A DNA stretch of 64,000 bases from Thermofilum sp. (GTDB taxonomy: Archaea; Thermoproteota; Thermoprotei; Thermofilales; Thermofilaceae). Each line of letters opens with the position of its first letter. The stretch's first letter is position 1. Location of the stretch: assembly GCA_038741495.1 (NCBI GenBank), contig JAVYKX010000002.1, forward strand, positions 486,518 to 550,517, in the 5' to 3' direction. A program made the translations under genes and the position numbers. The notes below the pieces were generated by a model. The model saw nothing but the letters and a program-made list of their open reading frames with translations. It was not told the DNA's origin and searched no databases. Below are positions 1 to 7,652 of the stretch, piece by piece.

Positions 1-279
1 TCTCTCCTCCGACCCCAGGATTACCGCCAGCTCGTGAGCTGACGCGAAGGCGATATCGGTGACAGTGTAGTAGCCCGCGCTGCGAAGCTTCTGCGCAGTT
101 ATCCTGCCTACACCTTCGAGGTCCTCGAGCCTGATTTCCTCCCCTTCGGCAGGAGGAGTGTACTCCTCGAGCTCGCTCTCCACCCCCTCTTCCTCCTCCG
201 AGAGTATCATCTCCCGCGTGAGCTCTGTAACGTCCACATCCTCCTCTTGGGGAGCCTTCGCCTTACCCCTCCTACCCAT
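1..279 (-). CDS. radA: RadA-family recombinase, N-terminal part (cut by window edge)
   Basis: Only the first 93 residues lie in the window; the gene continues past the left edge. The ATG at 279 follows a purine-rich GGTGGT. After a highly acidic tail of about 45 residues comes a helix-hairpin-helix segment (LEDLEGVGRITAQKLRSAG, then a DIAFASAHEL stretch). This matches the N-terminal DNA-binding domain of archaeal RadA, which precedes the RecA-like ATPase core in that family. The core is not visible, so a different HhH protein cannot be excluded. A second, complete RadA-like gene lies about 2.2 kb away on the same strand. Confidence 0.72.
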   Translation of the reverse strand, partial: MGRRGKAKAPQEEDVDVTELTREMILSEEEEGVESELEEYTPPAEGEEIRLEDLEGVGRITAQKLRSAGYYTVTDIAFASAHELAVILGSEER

Positions 280-370
280 TACCACCCTCTCTGGGTTTAT
301 CTTCCCTGGCGGTGATATAAAGGTTGCACGATGAAATATAGGACGCTGAAACTGCAGTTAGCAGCGCAAG

Positions 371-379
371 GTTTTATGC
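371..379 (+). promoter_or_regulatory. TATA-like element for the gene at 401
   Basis: GTTTTATGC lies about 25 bp before the ATG at 401, the spacing expected for a leaderless archaeal transcript. The GGAGT directly before the ATG is too close to act as a Shine-Dalgarno site. Confidence 0.4.
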
Positions 380-400
380 TAGTGCTGCATTTGAAGGAGT

Positions 401-937
401 ATGACACCCGGTTACCTTGAAGCTGGCGAGCTGAGAAGTGCTCTCACCGTTTTTCTGAGCGAGCTTGTGGAGACAGCCTCGAAAGCGGGCTTGCGCGCCA
501 CGCCGGGAGGAGTGGTGAGCGGTATGGGTTTCGACTACGCGGTTCCTTACCTCATCGTTCAGGGTCTCTACGCGAGAGGTATGCTCCGCAGGCGAAACGG
601 TTTCTTCGAGCTCACTGAGAGCGGGCGGGAGTTCGTGAGGATATCGGTAGAAATCGCTGCTATGACTATCGGAGCATCCGAGTTTCCGGAAGCCGACAGC
701 GGCAGGCTCCTGGGCGCCGTGGTTTACGCGCTATTCGACTGGAGTAACACTCGCAGAACGGCTTCAGAGCACCTAGAGTACGCGAAAAGGGTTCGGGACG
801 AGCTGGTCAAGCTCAGGGAAGAGCCTGAGCTCTTCAAGCTCGCAGCCGTGCTTCTCCCCCGCATGTACTACGAGAACGGCTACACTCCTCTCAAGCTCAT
901 CGAGTCCATAAGGAGGGTTTTAGGCAACAAGGCGTAG
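401..937 (+). CDS. Hypothetical protein, possible winged-helix segment
   Basis: A 178-residue soluble protein that I do not recognise. Residues about 45-75 (a PYLIVQGLYARGML helix, then RRRNGFFELTESGREFV) have the helix plus beta-hairpin look of the end of a winged-helix domain, where FELTESGREFV is a common wing pattern. The rest is helical and charged. No membrane segment or signal peptide. It lies 23 bp upstream of a regulator-like gene on the same strand and is probably co-transcribed with it. A DNA-binding role is only an inference. Confidence 0.6.
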   Translation: MTPGYLEAGELRSALTVFLSELVETASKAGLRATPGGVVSGMGFDYAVPYLIVQGLYARGMLRRRNGFFELTESGREFVRISVEIAAMTIGASEFPEADSGRLLGAVVYALFDWSNTRRTASEHLEYAKRVRDELVKLREEPELFKLAAVLLPRMYYENGYTPLKLIESIRRVLGNKA

Positions 938-960
938 AAGCGCGGGGCGTCGCAGCCGCG

Positions 961-1989
961 ATGAAGCTCGCAGAGCTCGAGTACGCGCTTTTAAGGAGTA
1001 TCCCCCAGGCACGCACAGCGTCTAGTGCTGCGAAGCTCGCCGGAGTATCACCTTCTTACGTGCTGCGGAAGCTCCAAGCCCTGAGGGGTCGCTTCACGCT
1101 GAGAGGAGTGTTCGACTACAAGGCGCTCGGCCTCGAAGAGCACATCCTCACGACGAGATTCTCTGCCAGGCTCTGGGAGGAGAGTCTCCCCTACATCTCC
1201 CTCAAAGTGGCTCTCCAGACTGGCATGCAGCCCGAGAGTCTGCTTCTCGCGATCCTCGTCCCGCGCGGCAAAGCGGGGGACGTCGCCGACATCCTGGGAG
1301 TATCTCAAGACAGCTTAAGGCCAGCAGTGTCCTACAGGCTGAGACTGGATGCAGCGATCCTAACAGAGTACCTGAACGGCGAACTCGTACCGCTTCTAGA
1401 CAATCTCCCCGAGGTGGTAGACTCCGGGAAAGCTCCACGGCTGGAGGGCATACCCCCGAGGAGAGTCGACGAGATTGACCTCTGGCTCGTGGCAGAGCTC
1501 TCCAGAGATCCCTTCGCGAAGCTCTCTCGAGCTGGAGAGCAAGTAGGCTTGAAGCAGCAGGTAGTGAGCTACCACCACGTCTACCACGTGCGCCCGCTGC
1601 ACCTCTACAACGCTACCATCCCGCGGCTCTACTCGAACCTGCCTGGGAGGCTTCTGCAGCTGAAAGTCAGAGAAGGTTTCGAAGAAGCAGTAGCTTGGGC
1701 ACTGTCGAGCCTACCATTCTCGTTCACCAGCATCGCCCAGCCGGGTGAGGGCCGAGTAGAGCTTCTAGCTTACCCTGGGGCCTGGGAGCTGAGCTTTCTC
1801 AGGAGACTGTCAAGGTGCAGAATCATCCTGGACTACAAGATCCTCGGCTACACTCTCGAGAAGCCACGCGAGTACACAAACCCCTTCGGGAAGGTGATGA
1901 GTCGCGGAGAGTACCGGCTAGACATCCTTTACGAGGCTCTCTACACGCCTGAGAAAGCGGAGCGATCCTGGAGGATCTACGAGCTGTGA
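961..1989 (+). CDS. Putative transcriptional regulator with two AsnC/winged-helix-like repeats
   Basis: A 342-residue protein with a helix-turn-helix at the N terminus (about 3-45, with AAKLAGVSPSYVLRKLQAL) followed by a strand-rich region. A second HTH-like segment lies near 170-210 (IDLWLVAELSRDPFAKLSRA, then EQVGLKQQVVSYH), again followed by a strand-rich region. This resembles a tandem duplication of an Lrp/AsnC-like unit. The recognition-helix pattern supports DNA binding; target and effector are unknown. Its 3' end overlaps the convergent nuclease gene by 13 bp. Confidence 0.6.
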   Translation: MKLAELEYALLRSIPQARTASSAAKLAGVSPSYVLRKLQALRGRFTLRGVFDYKALGLEEHILTTRFSARLWEESLPYISLKVALQTGMQPESLLLAILVPRGKAGDVADILGVSQDSLRPAVSYRLRLDAAILTEYLNGELVPLLDNLPEVVDSGKAPRLEGIPPRRVDEIDLWLVAELSRDPFAKLSRAGEQVGLKQQVVSYHHVYHVRPLHLYNATIPRLYSNLPGRLLQLKVREGFEEAVAWALSSLPFSFTSIAQPGEGRVELLAYPGAWELSFLRRLSRCRIILDYKILGYTLEKPREYTNPFGKVMSRGEYRLDILYEALYTPEKAERSWRIYEL

Positions 1990-2474
1990 GCCGCGCGCTG
2001 CAGAGCGGAGAGGGCGATGCTCTCCCAGTCGAGGACCTCAACGAGCTGCTCAGGAGTCCTCAGGTAAGCCCTGGGCTTAGAGAGGAGGTTCAAAGACGCG
2101 AGGAGCGCGTAGAGCGAAACCTGGACACGCTCGCTACCTCGCACACCCACATAGCTCTTCACCTCGATCACCGCGGCCAGCTCTCCTCTAAAGAACAGGA
2201 CGCGGTCCGCCACCCCGTAGAGCCAGCCGAAGCGGAAACGCCAGGCGAGGGGGAAAGGCGCCTCAGCGACCTCGCGCTCAAGGAGCCAGTCCGGCTCGCC
2301 GAAGAGCTCCGCGTGAACCTGCACCCCCTCCCCAGCTCCCCGGCCCCGCCCCCTCCCGAACCGGCGCGCCACTTGGGTCACAGTGTACTTCGGCTCTCTG
2401 GACTCCAACGCGGCGAAGAACCGCTCCACAGCCGCTCTCAGGAGCTGCAAGCGGAAAAGCGTGTCACTTGACAT
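1977..2474 (-). CDS. PD-(D/E)XK nuclease, RecB/Cas4-like
   Basis: About 165 residues. The central block GVADRVLFFRGELAAVIEVK followed by SYVGVRGS and QVSLYALL gives the D...E-x-K catalytic core and the QxxxY motif of the Dna2/Cas4/RecB-like PD-(D/E)XK family. The four cysteines that bind the iron-sulfur cluster in Cas4 are absent; the protein has no cysteine. I chose the ATG at 2474 because it gives a short overlap with the RadA-like gene ending at 2464; an in-frame ATG at 2489 is the alternative. It is the last gene of a four-gene operon and is likely to process DNA ends alongside the recombinase, by inference. Confidence 0.72.
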   Translation of the reverse strand: MSSDTLFRLQLLRAAVERFFAALESREPKYTVTQVARRFGRGRGRGAGEGVQVHAELFGEPDWLLEREVAEAPFPLAWRFRFGWLYGVADRVLFFRGELAAVIEVKSYVGVRGSERVQVSLYALLASLNLLSKPRAYLRTPEQLVEVLDWESIALSALQRAAHSS

Positions 2475-3420
2475 CTCGAAGCCCGTCATCCGCTATGAGG
2501 AACGAGGCCGCCGCCCCCCTCGGGATACGGGGGGAGTCTAGGCACTCTACAGCCCACACGTCACCTGCTTTCCTCATGAAGAAGCGGTGGGTAGAGGCGT
2601 GCGCTATGATGTTCCCTCCAGCTGGCAGCTTAAGCGTCACGCCCCAAGAGCTCGGCACCGCGACAACCTGGTTCGTTACCACGACCGCAGCGCTGTGGAC
2701 TCTAGCAGTCCTCTTGAGCCAGTCGAGAAGGTAGTTGATTCTCTGCTGCCTCGCTGCCAGCCACTCCCGCCCCTTGAACTCGGCCCTGTAGAGCGCTATG
2801 ATTGAGTCAACGATCACCAGCCGCACACCCTCCCGCATGAGCTCCGGCAGTTTCCTCACAACAAGCTCCTCCATCTCGTCAACGTTGATGGGTCTCCCCA
2901 CGAAGATCCCGGAGAGAGGGTCCTCGACGCCGAACCGCCTCGCAATTGCCTCCACCCGCTCCGGGCTGAACGTCCCCTCAGTGTCGATGTAGACCGCCCC
3001 TCCCCCCAGCCCTCCCCTCGCCGGAGGCAGCTGGACCGTCACGGAGAGCTGGTGGCAGAGCTGTGTCTTACCGCTGCCGAACTCGCCTGCGAACTCGTAG
3101 ATATCGTAGACAGCGATCCCCCCGCCGAGGAGCTCGTCGATATCCTTAACCCCGGTGGTGAAAGTGTCCCGCCTCGCGAGCTGCTCAGCGTACTCCCTGC
3201 CCCTCACCACCCTGGCTTCCCAGCCCAGCAGGCGCCTAGCAGCGCGTATAACCTTCGCAGCTTTCTCACTCTCGATTCCAGCGAGCTCTTCGAGCTCCTC
3301 CGGGTTGTAGACTACTAGATCCTCAAGGTAGTTGATGCCTGCGCTCTTCAGCCTCGCGACAGTCACGCGGCCTATGCCTTCGATGTTCACGAGTTCGTCT
3401 ACGCTCCTCGACATTTGCAT
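2464..3420 (-). CDS. RadA-like DNA recombinase (second RadA-family gene)
   Basis: A complete 318-residue protein, the usual RadA length. An HhH domain (about 8-65, with NIEGIGRVTVARLKSAG) precedes a RecA core with Walker A GEFGSGKTQ at 112-120, Walker B LVIVDS at 201-206, a RADA-type AEFKGREWLAARQQ block and a loop-2-like VVVTNQVVAVP. It should bind ATP and single-stranded DNA. The start at 3420 overlaps the upstream stop (TGATG); an ATG at 3414 is also possible. It sits between a degenerate ATPase-like gene and a nuclease gene, so it may be a specialised paralogue rather than the housekeeping RadA. Confidence 0.82.
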   Translation of the reverse strand: MQMSRSVDELVNIEGIGRVTVARLKSAGINYLEDLVVYNPEELEELAGIESEKAAKVIRAARRLLGWEARVVRGREYAEQLARRDTFTTGVKDIDELLGGGIAVYDIYEFAGEFGSGKTQLCHQLSVTVQLPPARGGLGGGAVYIDTEGTFSPERVEAIARRFGVEDPLSGIFVGRPINVDEMEELVVRKLPELMREGVRLVIVDSIIALYRAEFKGREWLAARQQRINYLLDWLKRTARVHSAAVVVTNQVVAVPSSWGVTLKLPAGGNIIAHASTHRFFMRKAGDVWAVECLDSPRIPRGAAASFLIADDGLRDVK

Positions 3421-3971
3421 CACCCGCAGAGCTTTTCCCCGTCCACGAAGCAGAGCACCCTTCCCTCCTCCTTCGTGCAGATGATCCGCTTCACGTAGCC
3501 CCTCCATTCCTCGCTTGCCCGCCCACCGAAGACGACTACAGGAACCCTGTAGGCGGAGGCCACGCGGGAAAGTATGTCTAGAGCGTAGCGGATCCCCTGC
3601 TCCTCATGCTGGGTGAAGCGGTCGTCCAAGTCCTCCACCAGCACCGCGCGCCTCCCCTCCTCGAGCACTCGAGGGAGGTCGAAGAGCAGGTACTCTAGGA
3701 AGTCAGCGTCAAGGAGCCCCGGCACCGTGAGAGCTCCAGGCACCGCGAGCGCAGCACCCCTGACGTAGGTTAGCCCCGGGGCGAGCAGCACCTCCCTGCC
3801 GCACACCTGAGCCCTGACCGCTAAGGGTGCGAGGAGCAGCAGGGCCCGGCTAAGCTCCCTCTCGATGCTTGGAGCCAGCTCGCCGAAGATAGCTTCCAGC
3901 TCTTCGCGCCTGAACACCTTCAAGTGCCGCAGAGTGAACGCCTCCTTCCCGACAACCACCACCAAGCTCAT
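3420..3971 (-). CDS. Unknown protein, possibly a RecA-like fold without Walker A
   Basis: 183 residues, no recognised family. A hydrophobic strand followed by acids (RRAVLVEDLDDRFTQHEEQG, about 110-128) and then helix and strand (VPVVVFGG) resembles the Walker B region and following strands of RecA/RadB proteins. There is no GxxxxGK[ST] loop, so ATP binding is unlikely. It overlaps the upstream gene by 4 bp and shares a TGATG junction with the RadA-like gene, which suggests translational coupling and a partner role for that recombinase. The RecA-like reading is an inference from pattern only. Confidence 0.55.
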   Translation of the reverse strand: MSLVVVVGKEAFTLRHLKVFRREELEAIFGELAPSIERELSRALLLLAPLAVRAQVCGREVLLAPGLTYVRGAALAVPGALTVPGLLDADFLEYLLFDLPRVLEEGRRAVLVEDLDDRFTQHEEQGIRYALDILSRVASAYRVPVVVFGGRASEEWRGYVKRIICTKEEGRVLCFVDGEKLCG

Positions 3972-4321
3972 AGCCCCACCCGCGACCTACCCCGCTGCGC
4001 GAGGATGCTGAACCACGGGTTACCGGCGACGAAGCTCGGCAGCTCGCCCGCCGCTTCCGGCTCCACGGCCACGGCAGGAAGGGGGCCCTGGGTTTCGAGA
4101 AGCTCCCGAGCGCGCTTCAGCAAGCTCAGGATCTCGAGCCCCTTCTCGTTAAGCGAGACGATAGTTAATCGCCCCTTCTTCCTCACGTTGACGACGCCGC
4201 GAGCCCTCAGGAGCTCGAGAACCTCGTGAGCTTTCCTCGAGTTACGGGAGATCTCGCTCAGCAGTACTTCCTCCTCACCAATCTTCATCACCCAGCCGAG
4301 GATCCTCAGCAGCTCGTTCAC
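3968..4321 (-). CDS. Winged-helix protein, probable regulator of the RadA-like operon
   Basis: 117 residues. Residues about 1-65 form a winged helix: EEEVLLSEISRNSRKAHEVL, a recognition helix ending ELLRARGVV, and a wing NVRKKGRLTIVSLNEKGLEI as in MarR/ArsR-type folds. The C-terminal 50 residues are Ala/Pro-rich. The GTG start at 4321 has a TATA-like CTTTATACT at about 4340-4349 in the minus direction, so this is the first gene of the operon and probably leaderless. It may autoregulate the operon or be an architectural DNA-binding subunit. Confidence 0.6.
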   Translation of the reverse strand: MNELLRILGWVMKIGEEEVLLSEISRNSRKAHEVLELLRARGVVNVRKKGRLTIVSLNEKGLEILSLLKRARELLETQGPLPAVAVEPEAAGELPSFVAGNPWFSILAQRGRSRVGL

Positions 4322-4420
4322 ACTAACGCTGTGATGATGGAGTATAAAGCTGTTATGCTTTACTGCCCGGCGAGCTGAGCTTTAGAAAAAGTTATCAGAT
4401 CATGCCTCGAGCGTTACACA

Positions 4421-5011
4421 GTGGCTGTTATGCCTCGGAGGCGTTCCGAGCAGAGTCTGCAAGCGGTCGCGTACGCCATGATCTTTCTCGCAGTCGCCGC
4501 CTTCGCCGCCGGGTACTTCCTGGGGAGAGGCTCGGCAGCCCCGTCGCCCTCTGCAGCTGTTCAGGGCGTCAGCGTGGAGCTGCTGAACGACCGGGACTAC
4601 TACCCCACCTTGCTCGATCTAATTTCGCGCGCAAACCGGTCAATCTACATCATGATGTATGTTTTCAAGAGCGATACCGACACTATCATGAGGATCACGA
4701 ATCTCCTCGTGAGCAAAGCCAAGCAGGGGCTGGACGTGAGGGTGATTCTAGAGAACTCGATAGAGGATAACTCGTACGCCTACCAGTTGCTCAAGGAGGG
4801 CGGCGTGAGGGTAGTCTACGACTCGCGCTCAGTGACAACGCACTCCAAGCTTGTGATCATCGACGGCTACATCATTCTCGTGGGCTCGCACAACTTCAGC
4901 TACATGGCGATGATGCGCAACCACGAATCAAGCGTCTTGATCATCAGCCCCGAGCTGGCCGCGAGGCAGACAGAGTACTTTATGAGCGTCTGGACTGAGA
5001 GCACAGGCTGA
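4421..5011 (+). CDS. Membrane-anchored phospholipase D-like (HKD) protein
   Basis: 196 residues with an N-terminal signal-anchor (about 14-36), an Ala/Pro/Ser linker and one PLD domain. The HKD motif is visible as THSKLVIIDGYIILVGSHN (H-x-K-x4-D). Single-HKD proteins of the Nuc type usually dimerise to make one active site and act as phosphodiesterases or nucleases. The anchor would place the domain outside the cell. The GTG at 4421 sits about 25 bp after the A/T-rich TTAGAAAAAGTTATC; an ATG at 4430 is an alternative start. The next gene follows after 1 bp. Confidence 0.78.
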   Translation: MAVMPRRRSEQSLQAVAYAMIFLAVAAFAAGYFLGRGSAAPSPSAAVQGVSVELLNDRDYYPTLLDLISRANRSIYIMMYVFKSDTDTIMRITNLLVSKAKQGLDVRVILENSIEDNSYAYQLLKEGGVRVVYDSRSVTTHSKLVIIDGYIILVGSHNFSYMAMMRNHESSVLIISPELAARQTEYFMSVWTESTG

Positions 5012-5012
5012 G

Positions 5013-5321
5013 GTGGCGAGCGTGGATAAAGACAGGCTTGCCGGCGCCATACTGCTTCTCACTGCCCTCACCCTGGGGGCGGCGTACGTCTACTTCCTTT
5101 TCTTCGGCAGCGACTCCGTCAGCATCTTCGTCCTCAAGCTCACAGCGCTGGGCACCGTCGGGTCTTTTCTCCTGCTCATGGGCTGGATAGGCTTCTCGCT
5201 CCTTACATCACCCCCGCGAAAGAAGATCGAGGAAGTTGAGCGGAGGCTCGCGGAGGAGCTGAAGAAGCTGCGCGAGAAAGGCTACCCCTTCCCGTGGGTC
5301 GATGCGAGTGGAGGTGGGTAA
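5013..5321 (+). CDS. Small two-TM protein with charged helical tail (paralogue of 39721-40029)
   Basis: 102 residues: two membrane helices (about 9-30 and 38-63), then a short SPPRKK turn and an amphipathic, strongly charged helix (KIEEVERRLAEELKKLREKG). The same layout and similar residues occur in the protein at 39721-40029 (WIGYTLATTPPPKPIEEIEK). The GTG start is 1 bp after the PLD-like gene, so the two are probably co-transcribed. Its last 20 bp overlap the start of the PurM/ThiN fusion. The family is unknown to me; a membrane scaffold or sensor is only a guess. Confidence 0.65.
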   Translation: MASVDKDRLAGAILLLTALTLGAAYVYFLFFGSDSVSIFVLKLTALGTVGSFLLLMGWIGFSLLTSPPRKKIEEVERRLAEELKKLREKGYPFPWVDASGGG

Positions 5322-6693
5322 GCTCGGCTTAAGCCGCCTGCGCCCCCTTCTCGAGAGAGCCGGCGTGAGAGCCGAGCTCGACGCGAACGAGGTAGAGGGC
5401 TTTCTCGTCACAGTGAACCCAGCGGTTGGCGTGCCCGACGAGCTGCTCGGCTTCTTCGCTTTTCACTACTCTGCCTCCAACATCGCTGCTGCATTCGGCA
5501 AGCCTGAGTACTCGCTGCTGGATCTCACCCTGCCGCCCGGCTACCCCCCGGAGAAAGCGGAGCTAATCCTATCCACCTTCATTGAGGAGTGCCGGAAGTA
5601 CGGCGTCAAGCTCGTAGGAGGCCACACGGGAAGGTACGAGGGAGTAGAGTACCCTCTGGCCTCGTCCACGATGCTGGGCCGCAGGCTCCGCCCCAGGCTG
5701 GCTCCAGAAGAGGGCGACAGAGTCTACTTGCTAGGTAAGGTGGGCTCTGAAGCCGCCTGGCTCGCTGGCGCGCAAGTAGAGCTGGAGGAGCTTACCCCTC
5801 TACCTAAAGCTCTGAAGCTGGCCGAGATCGGTGGGGTAAAGCTGGCTCACGATGTCTCCGAGGGAGGTTTGCTCGGCGCCTTGCTCGAGGTGAGCGCGTT
5901 TTACAGGCGAGTCATAGAGGTGGATAGGGGTAGCGTTCCAGTGGAAGAGCGCGCGCCGCGTGTGAGCGAGCCTCTAGCGCTGCCATCCTACGGGGCTCTG
6001 ATCGCCGTGGGCGATGCTACCGTGAGGCGTGACGCGGCGAGCCTAGGCTTAGAGTGCTACGAGATAGGCCGTGTCCTTTCGGAAGGCACCGGAGTCGTCG
6101 TCGACGGAGCCCTCGTGCAGGAAGCTCCCATAAGCGAGGTCGTCGCCCTCTATGCTCCTGGCGTGGCCGGGAAGGGAGAGCTGGCGGCGGTGGCGCTCGC
6201 AGCTGAAAGGTTCTGCAGTCTGAGAGGGGTGGAGCGCCTCATCCCAGAAGTGGGAGTGAACATCGCTTACGCTAGACCGGGAGCGGAGTCGCCCGACGAT
6301 GTTGCTGCGATCGAGGGCCGAATAGTCAGGACGTCGAGAGGGGTGCGAGCCTGCGGGAAGCCTGCTTTCGGGGCTTCAAGGCACCTTGCGGGGGTTCTGC
6401 TCGCAGTCTCGGCTCGGAGACCGCACATCAGGGCTGCTCTCAACCTCAAGCCGGAGCGGGAGCTCCTCGAAGCTCTAGGGCGGCTCGGCCTTAGAGTTGC
6501 GAGAGTGGAGCCAAGCAGCGCCTGCCCTATCGCTGAAGCCGCTAAGAAAGGCTTGGAGGCTGACGCCTACTATTACGAGGCTGCGCCGGGGCTGGAGCCC
6601 TCGCTGGTCATCCTCGCTGAAGACCCGCTAAAGCTGATCGAGCTGCTCGAGGAAGCGCTAGCGCTGCTGGAGCGGCGGGCCAGCGGCTTCTGA
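5302..6693 (+). CDS. PurM/HypE-like domain fused to a ThiN (thiamine-phosphate synthase) domain
   Basis: 463 residues. Positions 1-275 follow the AIR-synthase/HypE pattern: FFAFHYSASNIAAAFGKP, then KLVGGHTGRYEGV, then LAHDVSEGGLLGALLEVS. Positions about 294-460 match ThiN, the thiamine-phosphate synthase domain usually fused to ThiD in archaea: EVGVNIAYARPGAESPDDVA, GRIVRT, KPAFGASRHLAG. In known ThiDN proteins ThiN joins the pyrimidine and thiazole moieties. The usual ThiD partner is replaced here by a PurM-like ATP-binding domain, which could be a ThiL-like kinase or a regulator. Substrate specificity is unknown. The ATG at 5302 lies inside the upstream gene. Confidence 0.7.
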   Translation: MRVEVGKLGLSRLRPLLERAGVRAELDANEVEGFLVTVNPAVGVPDELLGFFAFHYSASNIAAAFGKPEYSLLDLTLPPGYPPEKAELILSTFIEECRKYGVKLVGGHTGRYEGVEYPLASSTMLGRRLRPRLAPEEGDRVYLLGKVGSEAAWLAGAQVELEELTPLPKALKLAEIGGVKLAHDVSEGGLLGALLEVSAFYRRVIEVDRGSVPVEERAPRVSEPLALPSYGALIAVGDATVRRDAASLGLECYEIGRVLSEGTGVVVDGALVQEAPISEVVALYAPGVAGKGELAAVALAAERFCSLRGVERLIPEVGVNIAYARPGAESPDDVAAIEGRIVRTSRGVRACGKPAFGASRHLAGVLLAVSARRPHIRAALNLKPERELLEALGRLGLRVARVEPSSACPIAEAAKKGLEADAYYYEAAPGLEPSLVILAEDPLKLIELLEEALALLERRASGF

Positions 6694-6738
6694 GGTTGCT
6701 GCCGCTGCGAAAAACCCGCGCCCTCAGGCCTCAAAAGG

Positions 6739-6746
6739 CTTTAATT
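6739..6746 (+). promoter_or_regulatory. TATA-like element without an adjacent protein start
   Basis: TTTAATTA sits in the 195-bp gap before alaX but about 143 bp from the alaX ATG, too far for a leaderless alaX promoter. A closer A/T-rich element (TCAAATAC, about 6859-6866) fits alaX better. The predicted start site near 6770 coincides with the C/D-box-like segment listed next. Confidence 0.3.
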
Positions 6747-6768
6747 ACCCCTCAAAGCAGCTTCCCCG

Positions 6769-6833
6769 GATGATGTGAGCTTGCCCCCCGGCGAGCGGTG
6801 AGCCTCATTACCGCGTGCTGACGCACCTCAAAC
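6769..6833 (+). ncRNA. Candidate C/D box small RNA
   Basis: GATGATGT at 6769-6776 is one base from the C box consensus (RTGATGA), and CTGA at 6828-6831 fits a D box, about 60 bp apart. A GGTGAGC near 6797 could be a degenerate C' box. A TATA-like element lies about 25 bp before the C box. No clear terminal stem was found and the internal boxes are weak, so this is only a candidate. Confidence 0.25.
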
Positions 6834-6888
6834 TTCTCCCTCATCGAGCGGGCAACGCTCAAATACGGCCTAGGGCTCAGTCTACGCG

Positions 6889-7611
6889 ATGTCAAAGCTC
6901 CTCTACCAGCTCGACAGCTATCTGCGCGAGTTTGAAGCCCAGATCACGCGCGTAGAGAGCGGTAAAGTCTACCTCACCAGCACCGCCTTCCACCCGGGCC
7001 CCAGCGGGGGGCTGGACACGGATAAGGGATGGCTGATACTGCCGGACGGCTCGAGAGTCGAAGTCCTCCAGGCTGTCGAGGAGGCCGGGGATGTTGCTCA
7101 CGTAGTCAGCGACTCGTCGCGGCTTACAGCGGGGATGACTGTGCGCGGAGTGATCGACTGGGAGAGGCGGTATCGCATGATGAGACTTCACACCGCGAGC
7201 CACGTTCTCGCGGCAGTTCTCTACAGAAAGTACGGCGCGCTCGTGACGGGAGGCCACATCGAGCCGGACGCCGCTAGGGATGACTTCGACCTGCCGGGCG
7301 TGGAGGATTGGAAGGCTGCGCTTCTGGAGGCCGTTAGGGAGAGCAACGAGATCCTGAAGAAGTGCATCGAGGTGAGGGTCTACTGGCTCCCCCGAGAGGA
7401 GGCCTTGAAGATCCCCGGCATAGTGAAGCTCGCGGAGCGGTTACCGCCCGATGTGGCTGAGATAAGGGTAGTCGAGATACCGGGCGTCGACATACAGGCG
7501 GATGGAGGGCCTCACGTCAAGAACACGTGCGAAGTTGGCGAGATCGTGGTGCAGAAGCTCGAGAGCAAGGGTGCCAGGCGGAAAAGAATAACCTATACGC
7601 TCTCCCCGTAG
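6889..7611 (+). CDS. alaX: AlaX-type alanyl-tRNA editing protein
   Basis: 240 residues of the free-standing AlaRS editing-domain family, which hydrolyses Ser-tRNA(Ala) or Gly-tRNA(Ala) in trans. The zinc-site motif HTASHVL is at about 101-107 and the second half-motif ADGGPHVKNTCEVGEI is near the C terminus. The usual CGGTH is GGPH here, with Asp where AlaRS has the first Cys. The GFxP-like substrate loop appears as AFHPGPSGGLDTDKG. The length suits AlaX-M. The start is an ATG with an A/T-rich box (TCAAATAC) about 25 bp upstream. Confidence 0.88.
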   Translation: MSKLLYQLDSYLREFEAQITRVESGKVYLTSTAFHPGPSGGLDTDKGWLILPDGSRVEVLQAVEEAGDVAHVVSDSSRLTAGMTVRGVIDWERRYRMMRLHTASHVLAAVLYRKYGALVTGGHIEPDAARDDFDLPGVEDWKAALLEAVRESNEILKKCIEVRVYWLPREEALKIPGIVKLAERLPPDVAEIRVVEIPGVDIQADGGPHVKNTCEVGEIVVQKLESKGARRKRITYTLSP

Positions 7612-7652
7612 CCGCAGCTTAAGCGATATAAGGGCTACAGCCTATTGCAGCC

